In this document: piece by piece, positions 28,326 to 35,539 of the stretch
Position numbering within the stretch: the first letter of the stretch is position 1
Layout of the letters: each line of letters begins with the position of its first letter
Origin: Pseudomonas sp. PDM15
GTDB taxonomy: Bacteria; Pseudomonadota; Gammaproteobacteria; Pseudomonadales; Pseudomonadaceae
Assembly (NCBI RefSeq): GCF_014851565.1
Contig: NZ_JACVAA010000003.1
Span: forward strand, 248,001-312,000
Length of the DNA stretch: 64,000 bases
Direction of reading: 5' to 3'
Translations under genes and position numbers: made by a program
Notes under the pieces: generated by a model
Told to the model about the DNA's origin: nothing
The model's input: only the letters and a program-made list of their open reading frames with translations
Databases searched by the model: none

Positions 28326-29264
28326 ATGGGCCGGGTCAATCGTCATCTGTTGCGCCTCGGCCAAGCTCTGCATGCCCGCGCCTATCACTTCACCACGGTG
28401 ACACCGCTAACCCACAGCCGGGTCAACGCGCGCTCGGAAAATGCCTGGGCGAATGACCTGCCCGGCGTGTTCGGCTGGAGCCGGCCGTTCCAGCGCGAGA
28501 CCATCGGCGAGGAGCTGTTCGGCCTGCTGGACAGCGCCAACGCGTTGCTGGAAACGCCGGACGGCGGCTGGCTCAGCACCGTACGCTGGTCCAGCCTGGG
28601 CGACGAGCTCTACGTGCATTCGCGCTACCCGACCCAGGACGAGGATGCGGTGTTCTTCGGCCCGGACACCTATCGCTTTGCCCAGGCCATCGAACAGCAC
28701 CTGCACCAACAGCCCGGCAAGCCATTGCACCGGGTCGCCGATATCGGCTGCGGTGCAGGCCCGGGCGCGCTGCTGGTGGCCCAGGCCGACAGCGCAGCGG
28801 AAGTATTCGCCCTCGATATAAATCCGCTCGCCCTGGAGTACACCGAGGTCAACGCGCGCCTGGCCGGCATCGGCAACGTGCGCGTGCTGCGCAGTGATCT
28901 GCTGGACGCCGTCAGCGGCCAGTTCGACCTGATCCTCAGCAATCCGCCCTACATGCTCGATCCGCAGCAGCGCCCCTATCGCCACGGCGGCGGTTCGCTG
29001 GGCGCGGAACTGGCCTTTACCCTGATCGACGCAGCGTTACCGCGTCTGGCACCTGGCGGCAGCCTGCTGCTGTACACCGGCGTGGCCATGGTCGCCGGGC
29101 GCGACCCGCTGCTGGAACACTGCAAGGCTTACCTGGCAGGGCAGGACTTTGTCTGGAGCTACCGCGAGATGGATCCGGACCTGTTCAGCGAACAGCTCCT
29201 GGAGCCCGGTTACGAGGCGGTCGAGCGCATCGCCGCGGTGGTACTGACTATCACCCGCAGCTGA
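28326..29264 (+). CDS. SAM-dependent methyltransferase, NPPY type
   Basis: A 312-residue class I methyltransferase. Motif I is VADIGCGAGPGALLVA (about 137-152), the acidic end of the second strand is in FALDINPLALEYTEVNA, and motif IV is LILSNPPYMLD (about 201-211). NPPY marks enzymes methylating an amide or exocyclic amino nitrogen (PrmC, RlmG-like), so the target may be a protein glutamine, rRNA or a small molecule amine. The N-terminal 120 residues are an uncharacterised domain. Two bases after the iron-enzyme gene: same transcript. Confidence 0.83.
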   Translation: MGRVNRHLLRLGQALHARAYHFTTVTPLTHSRVNARSENAWANDLPGVFGWSRPFQRETIGEELFGLLDSANALLETPDGGWLSTVRWSSLGDELYVHSRYPTQDEDAVFFGPDTYRFAQAIEQHLHQQPGKPLHRVADIGCGAGPGALLVAQADSAAEVFALDINPLALEYTEVNARLAGIGNVRVLRSDLLDAVSGQFDLILSNPPYMLDPQQRPYRHGGGSLGAELAFTLIDAALPRLAPGGSLLLYTGVAMVAGRDPLLEHCKAYLAGQDFVWSYREMDPDLFSEQLLEPGYEAVERIAAVVLTITRS

Positions 29265-29284
29265 TCGAGCGGAGAAGCGAATCG

Positions 29285-29791
29285 ATGAATGCAGACGAAG
29301 CGCGCAGCAGAACCGAGCCGGTACGTGAGGACATGCCGCTGCAGCTCAGGGCCTGGCGCATCGAGCGGATCGGCTGGTCTTGCCTGCTCGCTGTGGTCCT
29401 GTTGGCGCTGGGCGGAGTATTCGGCAAGGGACCGTTGAGTTCGGCCAAGGCCAGTAGCGCAGACGGCCGACTGCAGGTGGAGTACCAGCGCATCGCCCGC
29501 AACGGCGCGCATTCGCAGCTGCTGATCGAGGTGCAGGGGGCAGGGGAGCGCCAGGTGGAAATCGACCTGAGCGGAGATCTGTTCGATGGCGTCAGCATCG
29601 AGACGATCGAACCGCAGCCCCTGCGTAGCGCGACATTCGAGGACTCCGGCCAGCGCCTGTTGGCAGCCGCCGATGACCGGGGCAGGGTGCGCCTGCGTCT
29701 GGATATGCGCGCTGAGGGAGTTGGTCGCTACGGCGCCAGTATCGGCTCCGGCGAGCAGCGTGTCGCGCTACAACAACTGATCCTGCCCTGA
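29285..29791 (+). CDS. Hypothetical single-span membrane protein upstream of DUF421 gene
   Basis: A 168-residue protein, not recognised. Residues 1-25 are polar and cytoplasmic-like, 27-47 (RIGWSCLLAVVLLALGGVFG) form a membrane span, and the rest is a beta-rich outer domain (LQVEYQRIARNGAHSQLLIE..RQVEIDLSGDLFDGVSIETI..) without cysteines. It is 9 bases before the DUF421 gene and 20 after the methyltransferase. Small one-span proteins commonly accompany DUF421 in Pseudomonas, so the two may form a complex; this is inference. Confidence 0.7.
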   Translation: MNADEARSRTEPVREDMPLQLRAWRIERIGWSCLLAVVLLALGGVFGKGPLSSAKASSADGRLQVEYQRIARNGAHSQLLIEVQGAGERQVEIDLSGDLFDGVSIETIEPQPLRSATFEDSGQRLLAAADDRGRVRLRLDMRAEGVGRYGASIGSGEQRVALQQLILP

Positions 29792-29800
29792 GATTCGTCT

Positions 29801-30241
29801 ATGGACGCCGTCCTTCGCGCCGCCGCCATCTACCTGGCGCTGGTTGTGCTGTTCAAGCTGGCCGGGCGCCGCTCGCTGGCCCAGCTGACCACCTTCGACT
29901 TCGTGCTGTTACTGATCATCGGCGAAGCCACCCAACAGGCCTTGCTCGGCGAAGATTTTTCGCTGACCAACGCGTTGCTGGTGATCATCACGCTGATCGT
30001 CCTCGATGTTGGCGCCTCGCTGCTCAAGCGTCATTCGCAGCGTTTCGCCGCGCTGCTCGACGGCACGCCGACCATCGTTGTGGAGAATGGCGTGCCGCTG
30101 GAAAAGCGCTTGGAAAAGTCGCGCCTGAAGCTCGACGACATCATGGAAGCGGCGCGAGAAAGCGGTATCGAGCGGGTAGAGCAGATCAAGTTCGCCATCA
30201 TCGAGCGCAACGGCAAGATATCCATCATCCCCAAGAAATGA
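29801..30241 (+). CDS. DUF421 (YetF-like) membrane protein
   Basis: A 146-residue protein. Two or three spans (YLALVVLFKLAGRR, FDFVLLLIIGEATQQALLG, ALLVIITLIVLDVGASLL) precede a soluble domain with the typical DUF421 blocks PTIVVENGVPLEKRLEKSRL, DDIMEAARESGIERVEQIKF and IERNGKISIIPK. The family is widespread and of unknown function (YetF, YrbG neighbours). Start and stop are unambiguous. Last gene before the galU promoter gap. Confidence 0.88.
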   Translation: MDAVLRAAAIYLALVVLFKLAGRRSLAQLTTFDFVLLLIIGEATQQALLGEDFSLTNALLVIITLIVLDVGASLLKRHSQRFAALLDGTPTIVVENGVPLEKRLEKSRLKLDDIMEAARESGIERVEQIKFAIIERNGKISIIPKK

Positions 30242-30322
30242 CGGAGCGGGAAAAACCTTGAACTAGAGCGGAGCCGTACCAGTCAGCTGATCAATGCTGA
30301 CACGTCAATCGGTGAGACCACG

Positions 30323-31216
30323 ATGATCAAGAAATGCCTGTTTCCCGCCGCGGGCTACGGAACCCGCTTCCTTCCAGCCACCAAGTCCATGCCCAAGGAA
30401 ATGCTGCCGGTGGTGGATACGCCGCTGATCCAGTACGGCGTCGAGGAAGCCTACCAGGCCGGCCTGACGCAGATCGCCATGGTCACGGGGCGCGGCAAAC
30501 GCTCGCTGGAAGATCACTTCGACATCAGCTATGAGCTGGAGCACGAGATCAGCAATACCACCAAGGAAAATGCCCTGCGTGGCATTCGTCGTCTGATCGA
30601 TCAATGCACCTTTTCCTATACGCGCCAGGTCGAGATGAAGGGACTCGGCCATGCGATTCTCACCGGCCGGCCGCTGATCGGCGACGAGGCCTTCGCCGTG
30701 GTGCTGGCCGATGACCTGTGCCTGAACCCAGGCGGCGATGGCGTGCTGACGCAGATGGTCAAGCTGTACAACCAGTTCCGCTGCAGCATCGTGGCCATCC
30801 AGGAAGTGCCGCCCGAGGAAGTTTCGAAATACGGGGTGATATCCGGCGAGGCCATTCGCGACGACATTTTCCGGGTTGACCGCATGGTGGAGAAACCGCG
30901 CCCGGAAGACGCGCCATCGAACCTGGCGATCATCGGCCGCTACATCCTCACACCCGACATCTTCAAGCTCATCGAACAAACCGCACCGGGCAAGGGCGGC
31001 GAGATCCAGATCACCGACGCCTTGCTCAAGCAGGCCCAGCAAGGCTGCGTGCTGGCTTACAAGTTCAAGGGCAGACGCTTCGACTGCGGCGCGGCGGAAG
31101 GCTACGTCGAGGCCACCAATTTCTGCTTCGAGCATCTGTACAAGCCCGAACACCAGAAGCCGCAGGTCCAGGTGGTGACGGAACCGGCCGAGCTGGAGGC
31201 CAGCACGGTCGCCTAA
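30323..31216 (+). CDS. galU: UTP-glucose-1-phosphate uridylyltransferase
   Basis: A 297-residue enzyme making UDP-glucose from UTP and glucose-1-phosphate. N-terminal nucleotide-binding block FPAAGYGTRFLPATKSMPKE (7-26), KGLGHAIL near 105, VVLADDLCL near 126, VEKPRPEDAPSNLAIIGRY near 190 and GGEIQITDALL near 226 are all present. The 81-base gap before it holds a possible promoter (TTGAACTA around 30258 with TCAGC 17 bases on, AlgU-like but weak). UDP-glucose feeds exopolysaccharide, LPS and trehalose pathways. Whether this is the only galU in the genome cannot be seen. Confidence 0.93.
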   Translation: MIKKCLFPAAGYGTRFLPATKSMPKEMLPVVDTPLIQYGVEEAYQAGLTQIAMVTGRGKRSLEDHFDISYELEHEISNTTKENALRGIRRLIDQCTFSYTRQVEMKGLGHAILTGRPLIGDEAFAVVLADDLCLNPGGDGVLTQMVKLYNQFRCSIVAIQEVPPEEVSKYGVISGEAIRDDIFRVDRMVEKPRPEDAPSNLAIIGRYILTPDIFKLIEQTAPGKGGEIQITDALLKQAQQGCVLAYKFKGRRFDCGAAEGYVEATNFCFEHLYKPEHQKPQVQVVTEPAELEASTVA

Positions 31217-31530
31217 GGTTGCTGGAGCATGCTTGCTCGGGCTCAGTAGCTATCCGGTCAGACTAAAACGTGCCCGATAGCGCGAACACCGCGCGCAACG
31301 TGATGTTGCCGAGCAGTTGATTCGGCTCGGTAACATCGCTAGGCAAAGAATCACTTCAGCGCCCGTACCCACCAAGAGATCTCCGACCTGGCAAACCCGC
31401 TGCAGGAGAAGATCGCATCGCACCTGATTCGTACAGGCAAGAATGACAGCCGAGGGGAGGAGACCAATGAAAGCCAAGCAGGCAACGCTAGAGCTCTGAC
31501 TTGCATTGAGCTGGCTCAGTCATATTTATC
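31217..31530. other. Gene-poor gap after galU, possibly degraded DNA
   Basis: No supported gene. The region is lower in GC than its surroundings. It contains an 11-codon open frame at 31467-31499 (MKAKQATLEL) behind a very strong ribosome site (GAGGGGAGGAGACCA). That combination suggests a truncated or leader gene, or a relic of an insertion at the neighbouring dif. A weak GAGCA..TGCTC hairpin lies just after galU (about 31229-31241). Confidence 0.5.
31467..31499 (+). pseudogene. Ten-residue open frame with strong ribosome site, possible gene remnant
   Basis: ATG at 31467 follows GGGGAGGAG at ideal spacing and encodes MKAKQATLEL then TGA. Too short to be identified. It may be the start of a gene lost when DNA next to dif was excised or rearranged. 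Confidence 0.25.
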
Positions 31531-31558
31531 GTTTAACATAATATACATTATGCGAACT
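31531..31558 (-). other. dif: dif site for XerC/XerD chromosome dimer resolution
   Basis: On the minus strand the 28 bases read as an XerC arm AGTTCGCATAA (31548-31558), a central TGTATA (31542-31547) and an XerD arm TTATGTTAAAC (31531-31541). The core GCGCATAATGTATATTATGTTAAAT of E. coli dif is matched except for a few outer bases, including the whole centre and both inner arms. dif lies in the replication terminus and is acted on by FtsK-activated XerCD. The site is 315 bases after galU and 393 before the eCIS sheath gene. KOPS polarity on both sides (see findings) supports a working site. Confidence 0.93.
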
Positions 31559-31563
31559 TACAT

Positions 31564-31580
31564 GCTTCGTTTTACGAGGC
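31564..31580. other. Hairpin between the two dif-like sites
   Basis: GCTTCGT-TTT-ACGAGGC forms a 7-bp stem with one G-T pair and a 3-base loop. It lies in the 41 bases between dif and the inverted dif-like site. Confidence 0.5.
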
Positions 31581-31599
31581 TCGATGCCCAAGCTTTCAA

Positions 31600-31627
31600 G
31601 CTTCGCATAATGTGACTTACGTTAAGT
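31600..31627 (+). other. Degenerate, inverted dif-like site
   Basis: On the plus strand: GCTTCGCATAA-TGTGAC-TTACGTTAAGT. It is identical to the dif site above at 20 of 28 positions, with the inner XerC arm TTCGCATAA perfect and the XerD arm changed at two positions. Orientation is opposite to dif, and 41 bases separate them. Two inverted dif-like sites a short distance apart are the known layout of the attachment site of CTX-type filamentous phages, so this may be an integration relic. Confidence 0.6.
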
Positions 31628-31950
31628 TTCCCGCCCAGATCCCATACCTCTCGTCAGCCTGGCACAGTGACAGCATTGCGCCCCGGCTTCGCTAACCTAT
31701 GGTCAAAATAGATTCATCGGCCGTATGGCCAATCGGGCTCCTGCAGTCCGCGTTTGACGCCTAGTTTTCATGGACGGAAGCAAAGCTACTTCCTCTCCGC
31801 CGCATTTGGGCCTGGACGCTCGTCTTTCCTGATTGCGCGCATCGCATTGTCCGCATCGATCCAACTTGTGCACCGAGTAGTTCCATGCCCGGTATGCGCG
31901 CCATCTTTGCATTAGGCCGGGCATCAGATTCTCTCTGAGGAGTCCAGCTC
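31628..31950 (+). promoter_or_regulatory. Upstream region of the eCIS operon
   Basis: About 320 bases without a supported gene, less GC-rich than the operon. It must hold the promoter of the sheath gene, but no clear consensus is visible; TTGCGC (31676-31681) with TATGGT 16 bases on is the best weak sigma-70 guess. The sheath start has GAGGAG at 31936-31941. No repeats recognised. Confidence 0.4.
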
Positions 31951-33531
31951 ATGCCTTCCAACCTGAGTTACCCCGGCGTCTATATCGAAGAAGTACCCAG
32001 CGGCGTGCGCAGCATTACCGGCGTCGCCACCTCGATCACGGCGTTCATCGGGCGTGCATTGCGCGGACCGACCGATGATCCGGTTCGCGTCCAGAGCTTC
32101 GCGGAATATTCCCGCTTGTTCGGCGGCCTATGGCAACCGAGCACCATGAGCTACGCGGTGCTGCAGTTCTTCCAGCATGGTGGCAGCGATGCGCTGATTG
32201 TTCGCGTGGCCAACGCAGCCGTCACCGCGACGCTGGAGCTGCCCACGGCCACCGGCTCGCTGCTGCTGGAGGCCGCCAGCCCCGGAGTTTGGGGTAGCCG
32301 GCTGCAGGCAACGGTCGATCACCTGACGCGCGATACCGCAGACACGCTGTTGTTCAACCTGCTGATCGAAGAGCTGGATCGCCCTGGAGGCACTGTCACC
32401 GTGGCATCGGAGGTGTTCCGCAACCTGTCGGTAGACCCGCTGAGCCCGCGTTTCGTCGACACCGTACTCAACGAGCAATCGGCACTGGTCAACGTCCAGA
32501 CCTCGGCGCCTGTCGATGAGAGCCCCACGGACGGCACAGTCACCGTCGCCAACGACGATGGCACGGCGACCGCGGCAGGCAGCCTCGGTGAGGATGGCGA
32601 TCCGATCGAGGACACGAATATCACTGGCGATGAGGACGATCGCACCGGAATCTTCGCGCTGGATGCGGCGGACCTGTTCAACCTGCTGTGCATCCCTCCC
32701 CTCGAGCGCGACACCGACCTGCTCGAAGAAACCTGGGCCGATGCGGCCACTTATTGCCAGGCGCGCCGGGCGCTGCTGATCATTGACCCGCCGGCCGCCT
32801 GGACCGCGACGCCGAGCACCGCAATCGACGAAGCCGAGACCGGTGTCAATGACCTGCGAAACGCGGTGGGAAATGCGTTCGCGATCAACGCTGCAGTCTA
32901 TTTCCCACGCCTGCGCATGGCCGATCCGTTGTCCGAGAATCGCCTGGCCGAGTTCGCGCCCTGCGGCGCGGTCGCCGGGATCATGGCGCGCACCGATGTA
33001 CAGCGCGGCGTGTGGAAAGCCCCGGCCGGTCTGGCTGCATCCTTTTCCGGCGTACAGGGCTTCAGCTACACCATGACCGACCGGCAGAACGGCGTGCTCA
33101 ACCCCGTGGGCCTGAACTGCCTGCGCACCTTCCCGGTCGCCGGCCATCTGGTCTGGGGCGCGCGCACATTGGCGGGTGCGGACTTGTTGGCCTCCGAATG
33201 GAAGTACGTACCGATCCGCCGCCTGGCTTTGTTCCTCGAGGAAAGTCTATTCCGCGGCACCCAGTGGGTCGTGTTCGAACCGAATGACGAGCCGCTGTGG
33301 GCGCAGATCCGCCTGAACATCGGCGCCTTCATGCAGGACCTGTTCCGTCAGGGTGCGTTCCAGGGCTCCAGTCCGCGTGATGCCTACTTCGTCAAATGCG
33401 ACCGTGAAACCACCACGCAGAGCGACATCAACCGCGGGGTGGTGAACATCCTGGTTGGCTTCGCCCCGCTCAAACCCGCCGAGTTCGTGGTCATCAAGCT
33501 GCAGCAGATGGCCGGGCAGATCGACGTCTAG
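31951..33531 (+). CDS. eCIS contractile sheath protein
   Basis: A 526-residue tail-sheath protein (Pvc2/Afp2-like, phage tail sheath family). The N-terminus SYPGVYIEEVPSGVRSITGV is the classic sheath opening, with TAFIGRA, FGG and the hand-shake C-terminus RDAYFVKCDRETTTQSDINRGVVNILVGFAPLKPAEFVVIKLQQ. An acidic, repeat-poor insertion (about 175-235, with DESPTDGTVTVANDDGT and DPIEDTNITGDEDD) is surface-exposed in this family. Only one sheath gene is present, unlike the three in Photorhabdus PVC. First gene of the plus-strand operon. Confidence 0.95.
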   Translation: MPSNLSYPGVYIEEVPSGVRSITGVATSITAFIGRALRGPTDDPVRVQSFAEYSRLFGGLWQPSTMSYAVLQFFQHGGSDALIVRVANAAVTATLELPTATGSLLLEAASPGVWGSRLQATVDHLTRDTADTLLFNLLIEELDRPGGTVTVASEVFRNLSVDPLSPRFVDTVLNEQSALVNVQTSAPVDESPTDGTVTVANDDGTATAAGSLGEDGDPIEDTNITGDEDDRTGIFALDAADLFNLLCIPPLERDTDLLEETWADAATYCQARRALLIIDPPAAWTATPSTAIDEAETGVNDLRNAVGNAFAINAAVYFPRLRMADPLSENRLAEFAPCGAVAGIMARTDVQRGVWKAPAGLAASFSGVQGFSYTMTDRQNGVLNPVGLNCLRTFPVAGHLVWGARTLAGADLLASEWKYVPIRRLALFLEESLFRGTQWVVFEPNDEPLWAQIRLNIGAFMQDLFRQGAFQGSSPRDAYFVKCDRETTTQSDINRGVVNILVGFAPLKPAEFVVIKLQQMAGQIDV

Positions 33532-33543
33532 GAGAACCAGACC

Positions 33544-34068
33544 ATGGCTCAGTTCAGCGCCAACGCACAGCGTTTCGATCCGTACAAGAACTTCAAATTC
33601 CGGGTGAAATGGGACGGCCGCTACGTGGCCGGCATCAGCAAGGTCGGCGCCCTCAAGCGTAGTACCGAAATGGTCGAGCATCGTGAAGGTGGTGATCCCT
33701 CCACCTCACGCAAATCGCCCGGTCGCACCAAGTTCGAGGCCATCACCCTGGAGCGCGGTGTTACCCACGACACCGAGTTCGAAAAGTGGGCCAACAAGGT
33801 GTGGAATTTCGGCGCAGGCCTCGGCGCTGAGGTGTCACTGAAGGACTTCCGCAAGGACCTGATCATCGAGGTGTACAACGAGGCCGGCCAACTCGCCCTC
33901 GCCTACAAGGTGTTCCGCTGCTGGGTGTCGGAGTTCCAGGCCCTGCCGGACCTGGATGCCAACGCCAACGCAGTGGCCATCCAGACCATCAAGCTGGAGA
34001 ACGAGGGCTGGGAGCGTGACTACGACGTGACCGAGCCCACCGAACCCAGCTACACCGAGCCGGCCTGA
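33544..34068 (+). CDS. eCIS inner tube protein (gp19-like)
   Basis: A 174-residue Pvc1/T4 gp19-like tube protein. NFKFRVKWDGRYVAGISKVG is the usual first strand pair, followed by the EHREGGDPSTSRKSPGRTKFEAITLERG block and VFRCWVSEFQALPDLDANANAVAIQTIKLENEGW. Hexamers stack into the tube that carries cargo. Only one tube gene is seen; it follows the sheath by 12 bases. Confidence 0.93.
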   Translation: MAQFSANAQRFDPYKNFKFRVKWDGRYVAGISKVGALKRSTEMVEHREGGDPSTSRKSPGRTKFEAITLERGVTHDTEFEKWANKVWNFGAGLGAEVSLKDFRKDLIIEVYNEAGQLALAYKVFRCWVSEFQALPDLDANANAVAIQTIKLENEGWERDYDVTEPTEPSYTEPA

Positions 34069-34073
34069 GCAAC

Positions 34074-34760
34074 ATGTTGCCTCTCACCTCCTCGCGCCTG
34101 CTGGCGCTCTGGGAACACGGCGCGCCGCGCCATCCGCTCGACCGTGCGTTGTTGTTGTTCGCCCAGGCCGCGCCGGACATTCCGGCCGAACAACTGGCCG
34201 ACCGGCCGCTCGGCGAATGCAACGCGGCGCTTATGCGGCTGCGCTGGAGCAGTTTTGGCAGCCGCGTGGCGCTCTGGCTGGATTGCCCGACCTGCGGCGA
34301 GCGCATGGAGTTCGAGCTGATGCCGGATCAGCTGCCAGCCATGCAGCAACCACCCGAGTCCGTCGAAGTGGCCGGGCAGCGTTTTCGTTGCCCGACCAGC
34401 CGCGATCTGGCGCGCGTTGCCCACATGGTCGATATGGAGTTGGCGGCTGACCAATTGCTGCTGGGATGTGCCGGAAATTCCGAGGTGCCCGGCATTCCAC
34501 GCGAGCAGATCGAAGGCGCGCTGGAGAGTGCCGACCCCTGGGCCGACCTATCGCTAGCCTTCCAGTGCCCCGCTTGTGGCCGAGATGGCGAGGCCGGTTT
34601 CGACGTGGCGAGCTACCTGTGGGAGGAAGTCGATGTCAGCGCCCGCCAGCTGCTGAACGAGGTACATCTGCTAGCCCAGACCTATGGCTGGAGCGAGGCG
34701 GAGATCCTGGCCTTGAGCCCCGCGCGGCGAAGCGCCTATCTGGCGAGGGTGGCGCCATGA
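34074..34760 (+). CDS. T4-like baseplate/hub-assembly protein with two zinc-ribbon-like pairs
   Basis: A 228-residue protein equivalent to the small gene between tube and Pvc16 in many eCIS (T4 gp26/gp51-like baseplate family). Start L-x-x-x-R-L-L-A-L-W-E-x-G; conserved ALMRLRWSSFG and a C-terminal VHLLAQTYGWSEAEILALSPARRSAYL. Two CxxC pairs, CPTCGER (about 73-79) and CPACGRDGE (about 165-173), could bind one zinc. It has no signal or membrane span. Six bases after the tube gene and overlapping the next by ATGA. Confidence 0.78.
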   Translation: MLPLTSSRLLALWEHGAPRHPLDRALLLFAQAAPDIPAEQLADRPLGECNAALMRLRWSSFGSRVALWLDCPTCGERMEFELMPDQLPAMQQPPESVEVAGQRFRCPTSRDLARVAHMVDMELAADQLLLGCAGNSEVPGIPREQIEGALESADPWADLSLAFQCPACGRDGEAGFDVASYLWEEVDVSARQLLNEVHLLAQTYGWSEAEILALSPARRSAYLARVAP

Positions 34761-35539
34761 GCGGTCTATTCACCCGTCTCGCGGCGCAGGCCAGCGGAAA
34801 GCGCGCGGCGATACTGCACTCACCGGCTGCACTGCCTTATCGCGGCGCCCCCGAGAAGCCATCACTGGAATACGCCCCCATAGCGTTGCCGGAGACGCCT
34901 GGGGCGTCATTGGAACAACCTTCGAGGCCACTGGCGCCGGGTCACCAAACCATCCTCGATCAGCCGGCGATGCCAGCTGGCAGTGAAATAAATGCGCGGG
35001 ATGCCATCCATGCTCGACCCTCTCCGGCGGGAGTCATCGCGCCGGAAGCACCGGCCGACATCGTCTTGCCCGACCCGTTTGCACCACTCCGGCAACCCAC
35101 TTCGGGGGCAGCCGATGCATGGGCCATTCCACCGGCCGCACTCGCGCAGCCAACGCAAACCACTGAGCCTCGCGCAGATGCAGCCAAGCCCGAGCTCGCG
35201 CGCAGAGCCGAGCCGCATGCACAACTCGACATGATCGGCGCTGCAAGAGCGGATTCCCTGCAGACCGACTTCGCTTCGCAAAATGCGAGCGGCGCCCTGC
35301 CCCTGCCGGCCACCCTGCTCTCCCCGCGTACCTCACCGGTCAGGCAAGCCGCTGCTCCCACGGCGCCGAGCGCCACGCAGCCATCCCCTCAACAAGCGGA
35401 TGAAGTGCACATCCATATCGGCCGAATCGAAGTCACCGCAATCCAGGAGCGCGCTCCGAGCAAGCGCGAGGCGCGCAAGGGGCCTACGCCGCTCTCGCTG
35501 GACGACTACCTTGCCAAGCGCAAGGGAGACGGACGATGA
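34757..35539 (+). CDS. Pro/Ala-rich, mostly disordered eCIS protein with conserved C-terminal strand motif
   Basis: A 260-residue protein, not recognised. Residues 1-205 are low complexity, rich in Ala, Pro and Ser, without predicted structure. The end, EVHIHIGRIEVTAIQE...LSLDDYLAKRKG, is compact and resembles a short motif found at the end of many eCIS proteins of unknown role. The start at 34757 overlaps the previous stop; longer upstream frames lie within that gene. Its position near the Pvc16 gene suggests a tail-length or cargo-loading role, but that is a guess. Confidence 0.6.
   Translation: MSGLFTRLAAQASGKRAAILHSPAALPYRGAPEKPSLEYAPIALPETPGASLEQPSRPLAPGHQTILDQPAMPAGSEINARDAIHARPSPAGVIAPEAPADIVLPDPFAPLRQPTSGAADAWAIPPAALAQPTQTTEPRADAAKPELARRAEPHAQLDMIGAARADSLQTDFASQNASGALPLPATLLSPRTSPVRQAAAPTAPSATQPSPQQADEVHIHIGRIEVTAIQERAPSKREARKGPTPLSLDDYLAKRKGDGR

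Noticed and set aside
31250..31477. 75-codon minus frame in the galU-dif gap
   Set aside because: Lacks a convincing ribosome site, resembles no family, and runs through the region with a strong plus-strand ribosome site.
31761..31961. Small frames in the eCIS upstream gap
   Set aside because: No ribosome site, no recognisable sequence; they overlap in several frames as expected by chance.
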